A DNA stretch of 7,382 nt from Chloroflexota bacterium (GTDB lineage: Bacteria > Chloroflexota > Anaerolineae > Anaerolineales > Anaerolineaceae), in contig DSBE01000172.1 in NCBI GenBank assembly GCA_011053085.1, positions 1 through 7,382 of the forward strand. The letters are read 5' to 3'. Positions 1 through 5,287 of this stretch are shown here, piece by piece. The notes under the pieces are model-generated. The model did no database searches and was not told the DNA's origin. It worked only from the letters and a program-made list of their open reading frames with translations. The translations under genes and the position numbers were made by a program. Numbering within the stretch: position 1 is the stretch's first letter; every line of letters begins with the position of its first letter.

Positions 1-1
1 A

Positions 2-17
2 TGCTTATTAATAAGCA
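2..17. repeat. 16-bp perfect palindrome upstream of the first gene
   Basis: TGCTTATTAATAAGCA reads identically on both strands, with its centre in TTAA. It ends 38 bases before the start codon of the first gene, so it could be an operator for a dimeric repressor or activator of the downstream membrane-protein pair. It is cut close to the window edge, so any longer symmetry cannot be seen. No T-run follows it, so a terminator for an upstream gene is less likely. The palindrome is seen directly; the regulatory role is inference. Confidence 0.4.
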
Positions 18-55
18 GCAGCAACATCACACAATACCAAGGCTGGAGAAAAACC

Positions 56-517
56 ATGTCAGAAGAAGTGACAAAGACTGACCCCACCATCAAAGTAGAA
101 ACTTCGCAGGCAGCCCCTGCCGAAGGAACACAGCAGCCCAATAAAGCCCAGATAATCGGCATCGCAGTTGCTGCCGTATTGTTCATTGGCTTGATCATCA
201 CGGGCGCTGTCTTGCTGCTGACTGGCGACGCGAACACCGCCGCCAAATGGCGTGATGTCTTCATCATCTTCATGGCGCTCGAAATGCTGGTGATAGGTGT
301 CGCCATCGTCATCCTGATGGTGCAGCTGGCGGTGTTGATCAACCTGCTGCAAAATGAAATCCGCCCCATCCTTGAATCCACCAACCAGACCGTCAATACG
401 GTCAAGGGCACCGCCGAATTTCTCAGCAAAAATGTGTCCGATCCAGTGATTAAACTCAATGGAGCCCTGGCTGGATTAAAGCAATTGATCAATTTGGTAA
501 AACATCCGGGCGAATAG
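56..517 (+). CDS. Two-helix membrane protein with DUF948-like tail
   Basis: A 153-residue protein of unknown biochemical function. Residues 1-30 are polar and rich in T, Q, P and A, probably disordered and on one face of the membrane. Two hydrophobic helices follow at about 32-56 and 68-98. The tail, about 99-148, is amphipathic and has the heptad-like spacing of DUF948 proteins (segments around NEIRPILESTNQTVNTVKG and LSKNVSDPVIKLNG). The ATG at 56 is preceded by GGAG at 45-48 with a 7-base gap, which supports this start. The YtxH-domain gene follows 61 bases later on the same strand, an arrangement like ytxG-ytxH in Bacillus subtilis, where YtxG is a DUF948 protein. Family assignment rests on topology, tail pattern and neighbour, not on a diagnostic motif. 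It could instead be a lineage-specific membrane protein. Confidence 0.8.
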   Translation: MSEEVTKTDPTIKVETSQAAPAEGTQQPNKAQIIGIAVAAVLFIGLIITGAVLLLTGDANTAAKWRDVFIIFMALEMLVIGVAIVILMVQLAVLINLLQNEIRPILESTNQTVNTVKGTAEFLSKNVSDPVIKLNGALAGLKQLINLVKHPGE

Positions 518-578
518 CCCATGTTGAAAAACTTATAAAAATTATCGAAATCAAACAAAAAATAAAAGGAGATCCACT

Positions 579-947
579 ATGTCAGACAATGATAAATTTG
601 GTGCATTTGTAACTGGTTTTCTCACCGGCGTGATCGCTGGTGGCGTTGCCTCTCTGCTGCTCGCCCCGCAATCCGGCGAAGAAACTCGCAAGCTGATCAA
701 AGAGAAAAGCGTAGAAGTGTATGAAAAAGCCGAAAAGAACTTCGAAGAGGCTTACGCCCAGGCTGAAGCTTCGTTGGCAGAAGCCCGCGAAAAGATCGAG
801 GAACTGACGGAACAGGCCAGGGAAAAAGCCGAGGAACTGCAGGAAAAAAGCCACATCATGCTTGAAAATATTGCCCCCGCTGGCAAGAAAACCAAAGTAG
901 AAGAAGTGGTGACGGAAGAGCCCGCAGAAGATACCCCTGCCGCCTAA
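579..947 (+). CDS. YtxH domain-containing protein
   Basis: A 122-residue protein with one N-terminal glycine-rich membrane helix (residues about 8-29) followed at once by the YtxH signature LLAPQSGEETRKLI (27-40). Residues about 38-96 are a charged, alanine- and glutamate-rich helix likely to form a coiled coil. The last 20 residues are acidic and rich in proline and alanine. YtxH proteins are small envelope or stress-associated proteins without known enzymatic activity; in Bacillus the family member lies in a general-stress operon. AGGAG at 567-571, 7 bases before the ATG, supports the start. The leader between the two genes is AT-rich. With the preceding gene it probably forms one transcript ended by the terminator at 978-1006. 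Domain assignment is strong; its role here is unknown. Confidence 0.9.
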   Translation: MSDNDKFGAFVTGFLTGVIAGGVASLLLAPQSGEETRKLIKEKSVEVYEKAEKNFEEAYAQAEASLAEAREKIEELTEQAREKAEELQEKSHIMLENIAPAGKKTKVEEVVTEEPAEDTPAA

Positions 948-977
948 TTCTACACAAACAAATAGAAGAAACACCGT

Positions 978-1006
978 GCCGCCGTCAAGGCGGCCGTTGT
1001 TTTTTT
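978..1006 (+). terminator. Rho-independent terminator after YtxH gene
   Basis: GCCGCC (978-983) pairs with GGCGGC (989-994) around a 5-base loop, and a run of seven T (1000-1006) follows after CGTTG. An outer AAACA (969-973) can pair with TGTTT (998-1002). It lies 31 bases after the YtxH stop codon and separates that unit from the spermidine-synthase-like gene. Confidence 0.85.
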
Positions 1007-1028
1007 AATACCTCACTGAGTTCGCCCG

Positions 1029-1037
1029 TGATATACT
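1029..1037 (+). promoter_or_regulatory. Extended -10 promoter for spermidine-synthase-like gene
   Basis: TGATATACT fits an extended -10 element (TG, one base, TATACT at 1032-1037). It lies between the upstream terminator and the start codon at 1065, giving a leader of about 20 bases. No good -35 box is seen at 16-18 bases upstream, which is compatible with an extended -10 type. Predicted by eye only. Confidence 0.5.
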
Positions 1038-1064
1038 GAATGGGTTGTTAACCACAGGAGGCGT

Positions 1065-2630
1065 ATGCGCAAATACCTATACTTCACCATCTTCGCCTCA
1101 GGCATGGCGTCGCTGGCAATCGAGATGGCGGCCGGCCGTTTGCTCAGCAACGTTTACGGCACCTCTAACCTGGTCTGGGCGGGCATCATCGGCCTGATCC
1201 TGATCTATCTGGCAGTCGGCAATTTCGTCGGCGGCCGCTGGGCTGACCGTTCTCCCCACAAAAAGACCTTTTTTGCCATTCTGGTGTTTGCCGGTCTGAC
1301 AACCGCCATCGTGCCGGTCATTGCACAACCCGTACTGCGTACCGCCGCCAACGCCTTCGACCAGCTGCAAATCAGCATTCTGGTTGGTGCGTTTGTTTCC
1401 GTTATGATCCTGATGGTGGTGCCTATCATCTTGTTGGGCATGGCCTCGCCCTTCGGTATCCGCATCATTGCGGATGAAGAAGGCATTGGTGCCAGCCAGT
1501 TGGGCAAAATCTCCGGCAAAGTGTATGCCATCTCCACCATTGGCTCCTTCATCGGCACCTTTCTGCCCGGCCTCATCATGATCCCCACCATTGGCACCTA
1601 CCAGACATTTGTGGTGCTGGGCGGGTTATTGACCCTGATCTCCCTGATCGGCATTCTGCGGTCTGACGGCTGGCGCAAGGCCCTTCCGCTGGGTTGGACT
1701 TTTTTGCTGATTCTGGTGATCGCCTTTTTCGGCATCCAACGCACCATCAAAAACAGCCAGTACATGATCTATGAAGGTGAATCCTCCTACAACTACATCC
1801 AGGTGCTGGAAATTGGTGATGCCCGCTACCTGCGCCTCAATGAAGGCCAGGGGCAGCATTCCGTCTATCATCCCGATGAATACTATTTCAGCGGGCCATG
1901 GTCTCAGGTACTGGTTGCCCCCTTTTTCAACCCCGCGCCTGTTGCGCCAGCAGACATCCAGCGCATTGCCATCGTCGGACTTGCCGCAGGCACCACCGCC
2001 CGCCAGGCTTCAGTCGTCTATCCCCAGGCTATCGTCGACGGCTGGGAGATCGACCCCAAGATCATCGAAATCGGCAAGCAGTATTTCGGCATGGACTTGC
2101 CCAACCTGAACGCCTATGCCCAGGATGGTCGCTGGGGCCTTGAACACAGTCCCCACTTGTATGACATCATCAGCGTTGATGCTTACCGCCCGCCCTACAT
2201 ACCACCCCACCTGACCACTGTGGAATTTTTCGGCATCGCCCATGAAAGATTAACAGAGAATGGCGTCCTGGTCATTAACGTCGGGCGCACCAACACCGAC
2301 CGCCGTCTGGTTAACGCCCTCGCTACCACCATTTCTGTCCACTTCGCCTCTGTACATGTGATGGATTTGCCATCCGCCTTCAACACCATCATCTTTGCCA
2401 CCAAACAACCCACCGCGCAGGAAAACTTTGCGGAAAACATGGCACTGTTATGGGAAAACCCCGACACCGCCATGATGCTGAAATATGCCATGCTCAACAC
2501 CCAAAGCAACTTCGCCCCTCAACCGCAAACCACCATAGTATTTACCGATGACAAAGCCGGTATCGAGTGGATGACCAATAATTTAATGATCCAATTCGCC
2601 CTCACTGAGGGCCTGGACACCCTGGAGTGA
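1065..2630 (+). CDS. Membrane-fused spermidine synthase-like protein
   Basis: A 521-residue fusion. The N-terminal part (about 1-225) has some seven hydrophobic helices of the MFS-like type found in fused MFS/spermidine synthase proteins, with polar turns such as GGRWADRSPHKK (56-67). The C-terminal part (about 235-520) has the Rossmann fold of polyamine aminopropyltransferases and related methyltransferases: GESSYNYIQV (238-247), glycine loop GLAAGT (305-310), acidic ribose-binding WEIDP (327-331), QDGRWG (353-358) and the active-site strand YDIISVDAY (366-374), followed by IPPHLTTVEFF. Asp372 matches the catalytic aspartate of SpeE, but the second aspartate of the usual DxxDP motif is Arg375, so spermidine synthesis is doubtful. 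The start has AGGAGG at 1056-1061, 3 bases upstream. The next gene begins 3 bases after the stop, so the two are probably co-translated. The domain fusion is confident; the substrate is unknown. Confidence 0.88.
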   Translation: MRKYLYFTIFASGMASLAIEMAAGRLLSNVYGTSNLVWAGIIGLILIYLAVGNFVGGRWADRSPHKKTFFAILVFAGLTTAIVPVIAQPVLRTAANAFDQLQISILVGAFVSVMILMVVPIILLGMASPFGIRIIADEEGIGASQLGKISGKVYAISTIGSFIGTFLPGLIMIPTIGTYQTFVVLGGLLTLISLIGILRSDGWRKALPLGWTFLLILVIAFFGIQRTIKNSQYMIYEGESSYNYIQVLEIGDARYLRLNEGQGQHSVYHPDEYYFSGPWSQVLVAPFFNPAPVAPADIQRIAIVGLAAGTTARQASVVYPQAIVDGWEIDPKIIEIGKQYFGMDLPNLNAYAQDGRWGLEHSPHLYDIISVDAYRPPYIPPHLTTVEFFGIAHERLTENGVLVINVGRTNTDRRLVNALATTISVHFASVHVMDLPSAFNTIIFATKQPTAQENFAENMALLWENPDTAMMLKYAMLNTQSNFAPQPQTTIVFTDDKAGIEWMTNNLMIQFALTEGLDTLE

Positions 2631-2633
2631 GCG

Positions 2634-3320
2634 ATGAAAACCAATGAGAACCGTCTGTATCGTATTCTCTCAGCCGTTATCGCAGTGTTGGTACCCTTCT
2701 TCCTGATAATCTTTGCTGTCAGGGTCATGATTAACCCTCTGTTCGCGCGCATCGAATATGCCCGCCCGAACTTCCCGCCTGACGAATATGGATTTACCCG
2801 TGAAGAAAGGGGGGCCTACTCGCGTTACGCCATTCTCTATCTGGTCAACAATGCTGACATTGATTACCTCGGTGACCTGACTTTTCCAGACGGTTCGCCC
2901 CTGTTCAACCAGCGTGAGCTGGATCACATGGTGGATGTCAAAGTGCTGATCACCTGGCTGCTCAACATCTGGTATGGGGTCACATTCCTGTTGGGCGCAT
3001 TGTTGATCTGGTTCCGCCGCACCCAGCGCTGGACACAGTTCCGCCGCGCCGTCGGCACCGGCGGCATCGTCACCATCGCTGCCCTGTCTTTTGTCGGCCT
3101 TTTGGTCGCTATCAATTTTCAATGGTTTTTCACCCAGTTCCACTATATCTTTTTTGAAGGCGACACCTGGTTGTTTTTCAGCTCTGACACCCTCATCCGC
3201 TTGTTTCCGATGGAATTCTGGCTGGATGCTGCTATTGGGGTGATTCTGATCACCCTCATTGGTGCCGGTTTGTTGATCTGGCAGGGTCATCGGGCGAAAA
3301 CAAACAGCCCGCAGGCATAA
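2634..3320 (+). CDS. TIGR01906/DUF1461 family integral membrane protein
   Basis: A 228-residue membrane protein of unknown function. Helices are visible at about 9-32, 104-126, 142-163 and 198-216. Family-like conserved stretches are FNQRELDHMVDVK (91-103), FFTQFHYIFFEGDTWLF (165-181) and DTLIRLFPMEFW (185-196). The segment 33-100, rich in charged and aromatic residues, forms a large loop between helices 1 and 2, likely on the outer face. GGAG at 2624-2627 lies in the last codons of the preceding gene, 6 bases from the ATG, and the gap between stop and start is only 3 bases, so translation is probably coupled to the spermidine-synthase-like gene. The last codons overlap a hairpin that may serve as terminator for the convergent gpmA. 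Family membership is well supported; no function can be given. Confidence 0.88.
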   Translation: MKTNENRLYRILSAVIAVLVPFFLIIFAVRVMINPLFARIEYARPNFPPDEYGFTREERGAYSRYAILYLVNNADIDYLGDLTFPDGSPLFNQRELDHMVDVKVLITWLLNIWYGVTFLLGALLIWFRRTQRWTQFRRAVGTGGIVTIAALSFVGLLVAINFQWFFTQFHYIFFEGDTWLFFSSDTLIRLFPMEFWLDAAIGVILITLIGAGLLIWQGHRAKTNSPQA

Positions 3321-3334
3321 TACCGCACGGGCTG
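3297..3334 (-). terminator. Probable gpmA terminator, embedded in opposing gene
   Basis: Read on the minus strand, CAGCCCG (3334-3328) pairs with CGGGCTG (3311-3305) across a 16-base loop and is followed by TTTGTTTT (3304-3297). It begins 22 bases after the gpmA stop codon. The plus-strand reading has no T-run after the stem, so it serves mainly the minus strand. The second arm and T-tract lie in the last codons of the DUF1461 gene. The loop is rather long, which lowers certainty. Confidence 0.55.
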
Positions 3335-3356
3335 CTATCTCATCAAAAGGGAGAGC

Positions 3357-4106
3357 TTACTTCTTGGCTTTGCCCTGGTTGGCAACCTTGTTGATCGCCG
3401 CGTTGATGGCATCCTGGTCACCCAGGTAGTAATGCATGATGGGCTTCAAATCTTCATCCAGTTCATACACCAGCGGGATGCCAGTGGGGATATTCAGCGA
3501 AACAATCTCTTCTTCTGAAATATCATCCAGGTATTTCACCAATGCGCGCAGGCTGTTGCCATGCGCCGCAATCAAGACCTTCTTACCGCTCTTGACCACC
3601 GGCGCGATTACCTCATGCCACATCGGCAGGAAACGCGCCACTGTGTCTTTCAGGCATTCTGTGGTTGGCAGTTGATCGTCGCTCAGATCAGCATAGCGCG
3701 GGTCATGGCCGGGATAGCGTTCATCGTCTTTCTCAAGATCAGGAGGCGGGGTGTCATAGCTGCGCCGCCAGATCAACACCTGGTCATCGCCGTATTTCGC
3801 CGCGGTTTCCGCCTTGTTCAATCCCTGCAGCGCACCATAGTGGCGTTCGTTCAGGCGCCAGTCGCGCACCACCGGGATCCACATCAGGTCCATACCATCC
3901 AGCGTCAGCCACAAGGTACGGATGGCACGCTTCAGCACCGATGTGTAGGCAATATCGAAGGTGTATCCTTCTTCCTTGAGAGTTCTTCCTGCAGCCGCTG
4001 CTTCTTCCAGCCCTTTTTCTGACAAGTCCACATCTGTCCAGCCGGTGAATAAATTCTCCTTGTTCCACACACTCTCACCGTGCCGCAATAACACCAATTT
4101 GTACAT
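3357..4106 (-). CDS. gpmA: 2,3-bisphosphoglycerate-dependent phosphoglycerate mutase
   Basis: Interconverts 3-phosphoglycerate and 2-phosphoglycerate in glycolysis and gluconeogenesis, in the cytoplasm. With the ATG start at 4106 it has 249 residues, the usual length of the dPGM family. The phosphohistidine motif LVLLRHGES puts the phospho-acceptor at His9 after Arg8. [12 protein letters not shown] (21-32), the arginine in [10 protein letters not shown] (Arg60), [14 protein letters not shown] (85-98, with Glu87), [10 protein letters not shown] (113-122) and [14 protein letters not shown] (180-193, second active-site His182) are all family hallmarks. A TTG at 4118 in the same frame would add four residues, but GGAGGA (4116-4111) sits 4 bases before the ATG and overlaps the TTG, so ATG is chosen. 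It is convergent with the DUF1461 gene and divergent from the uroporphyrinogen-decarboxylase-like gene, so it is transcribed alone. All key residues are intact. Confidence 0.97.
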   Translation of the reverse strand: MYKLVLLRHGESVWNKENLFTGWTDVDLSEKGLEEAAAAGRTLKEEGYTFDIAYTSVLKRAIRTLWLTLDGMDLMWIPVVRDWRLNERHYGALQGLNKAETAAKYGDDQVLIWRRSYDTPPPDLEKDDERYPGHDPRYADLSDDQLPTTECLKDTVARFLPMWHEVIAPVVKSGKKVLIAAHGNSLRALVKYLDDISEEEIVSLNIPTGIPLVYELDEDLKPIMHYYLGDQDAINAAINKVANQGKAKK

Positions 4107-4110
4107 GTAA

Positions 4111-4116
4111 TCCTCC
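4111..4116 (-). promoter_or_regulatory. Ribosome binding site that fixes the gpmA start
   Basis: On the minus strand GGAGGA is followed by TTAC and ATG at 4106. It overlaps the alternative in-frame TTG at 4118-4116, so ribosomes guided by it must use the ATG, giving the 249-residue protein. Confidence 0.75.
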
Positions 4117-4154
4117 AATCACTACCTGTGGTTTGCCTTTTTCTCTTTCAATTA

Positions 4155-4160
4155 ATTGTA
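4155..4160 (-). promoter_or_regulatory. Possible -10 box of gpmA
   Basis: TACAAT on the minus strand, 49 bases before the gpmA ATG. It lies in the left arm of the inverted repeat at 4154-4205. No clear -35 hexamer is found at 16-18 bases, so the call rests on the -10-like box and its position. Confidence 0.35.
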
Positions 4161-4198
4161 ACCGAAAACTAACGATCTATCTTTCACCCTTTCGCCGT

Positions 4199-4204
4199 TA
4201 CAAT
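4199..4204 (+). promoter_or_regulatory. Possible -10 box of the URO-D-like gene
   Basis: TACAAT on the plus strand, 29 bases before the ATG at 4234, in the right arm of the inverted repeat. The -35 region is not recognisable. The gene's ribosome binding site AAGGAG (4222-4227) lies downstream with a 6-base gap to the ATG. Confidence 0.35.
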
Positions 4205-4233
4205 TGACTTAACCTGACAACAAGGAGACCCAA

Positions 4234-5241
4234 ATGATTACCAGCCGTGAACGAGTGACCCGAACGCTTGAATTTGATCGACCAGACCGCGTCCCGCGCG
4301 ACCTATGGACCCTGCCATGGGCACATACCCATTACCCCGCTGACATCAAACGTATCCGCCAGGAATTTCCCATGGACACCACCGGCGCACCCGGCTATCT
4401 GAAAGAAGAGCCTCATACGCAGGGTGATCCGTATGAAATTGGTATCTCTGTCGATGAATGGGGCTGTGAGCGGGTCAGCATCCATCCCGGCATCATCGGC
4501 GAGATAAAAAAGCCCCTCATTCAGGATTGGCAGCATGATCTGGAAAAAGTGCGCCCTCCAAGTGAACTGCTAACCATCACCCCTGAGAAAGTCAACCAGT
4601 TCTGCGCTGGCACTGACCAGTTCGTTATGGGCGGCTGCTGCGCCAATCCCTTTGAGCGCATGCAGTACCTGCGCGGCTCGCAAAACCTCTATTACGACAT
4701 TGCCGAACAGCCGGAGGAATTCTTTTTGTTGCGTGACCGTGTTCACACTTTCTTCATGGAGTTACTCGAAACCTGGTGCCGCACTGATGTGGATGCCATC
4801 AACCTCATGGATGACTGGGGGGCACAAGAAAAACTTTTGATCTCTCCGCGTATGTGGCGCACACTTTTCAAACCCCTCTATCAGGAATACTGCGACCTGA
4901 TTCATTCCTATGGCAAATATGTCTTCATGCACTCAGACGGCCACATCGCTGCCATTTACCCTGATTTGATCGAAATCGGTGTGAATGCCATCAACTCGCA
5001 GCTATTCATCATGGACATTGAGGCGTTAGGTGCCGCCTATGCCGGCAAGATCACATTCTGGGGTGAGATGGACCGCCAGCATTTACTGGCGCATGCTACG
5101 GTCGACGAAATCCATCAGGCAGTCAGGCATGTTCATCAACACTGTTTTCATAATGGCGGGATCCTCGCCCAGTGCGAATTCGGGCCCGGTGCCAAACCTG
5201 AACTGGTGCGTGCTGTTTATGATGCCTGGTCTGTTGTATAA
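4234..5241 (+). CDS. Uroporphyrinogen decarboxylase family protein (not HemE)
   Basis: A 335-residue protein of the URO-D/methyltransferase superfamily (PF01208-like TIM barrel). The opening SRERVTRTLEFDRPDRVPRD (4-23) is typical of the family. Further hallmarks are GGCCANPFERMQYLRG (133-148), INLMDDWGAQEKLLISPRMW (189-208), FKPLYQEYCDLIHSYGKYV (212-230), FMHSDGHI (231-238) and FWGEMDRQ (275-282). The HemE substrate-binding motif RQAGRY near the N-terminus is absent, so heme synthesis is unlikely. Relatives such as MtaA transfer methyl groups between corrinoid proteins and thiols using a zinc site with His-x-Cys; here that place reads HSDG, without the cysteine, although Cys314 lies in ILAQCEFGPG. 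No corrinoid protein gene is adjacent. The start has a strong AAGGAG. The family call is firm and the reaction unknown; a role in methyl transfer or another decarboxylation is conjecture. Confidence 0.87.
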   Translation: MITSRERVTRTLEFDRPDRVPRDLWTLPWAHTHYPADIKRIRQEFPMDTTGAPGYLKEEPHTQGDPYEIGISVDEWGCERVSIHPGIIGEIKKPLIQDWQHDLEKVRPPSELLTITPEKVNQFCAGTDQFVMGGCCANPFERMQYLRGSQNLYYDIAEQPEEFFLLRDRVHTFFMELLETWCRTDVDAINLMDDWGAQEKLLISPRMWRTLFKPLYQEYCDLIHSYGKYVFMHSDGHIAAIYPDLIEIGVNAINSQLFIMDIEALGAAYAGKITFWGEMDRQHLLAHATVDEIHQAVRHVHQHCFHNGGILAQCEFGPGAKPELVRAVYDAWSVV

Positions 5242-5242
5242 T
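5237..5242 (+). promoter_or_regulatory. Possible zwf promoter -10 box
   Basis: A perfect TATAAT overlaps the stop codon of the preceding gene (TAA at 5239-5241), 45 bases before the zwf ATG. It would give a leader of about 39 bases. No good -35 hexamer lies at 16-18 bases upstream (TGTTTA at 5214-5219 is the nearest), so zwf may also be read through from the gene before. Confidence 0.35.
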
Positions 5243-5287
5243 CAACGATACATCAGCCAATAGTATCAATGTAAGAAAGCAAAACGC

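Larger units (their letters stand above)
4154..4205. repeat. 9-bp inverted repeat between divergent genes
   Basis: AATTGTAAC (4154-4162) and GTTACAATT (4197-4205) are exact reverse complements separated by 34 bases. Each arm contains TACAAT pointing outward, one towards gpmA and one towards the uroporphyrinogen-decarboxylase-like gene. It may be a pair of back-to-back promoters of the same type or a two-site operator. The spacing is too long for an ordinary hairpin terminator, and there is no T-run. Confidence 0.5.

Noticed and set aside
524..539. TTGAAA and TATAAA as a promoter for the YtxH gene
   Set aside because: The two boxes are only 4 bases apart and cannot act together; the AT-rich leader makes such matches likely by chance.
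582..974. Minus-strand open frame of 130 codons, rich in F and L, opposite the YtxH gene
   Set aside because: The hydrophobic composition is the antisense image of the GAA- and AAG-rich coiled coil of the YtxH protein; no ribosome site or family likeness.
2670..3290. Minus-strand open frame of 206 codons opposite the DUF1461 gene
   Set aside because: Shadow of a well-supported membrane protein gene; its translation is rich in D, Q and E, as expected from antisense of hydrophobic codons, and no domain is seen.
3561..4022. Long plus-strand open frame (153 codons) opposite gpmA
   Set aside because: It lies wholly antisense to a certain gpmA gene with intact motifs, has low-complexity shadow-like composition and no ribosome binding site or recognisable domain.
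4107..4118. Upstream TTG start adding four residues to gpmA
   Set aside because: The TTG overlaps the GGAGGA ribosome binding site, and the ATG at 4106 gives the usual family length and N-terminus.
4234..5241. HemE (heme-pathway uroporphyrinogen decarboxylase)
   Set aside because: The N-terminal RQAGRY substrate motif of HemE is absent, and the sequence features match the broader URO-D-like methyltransferase group.
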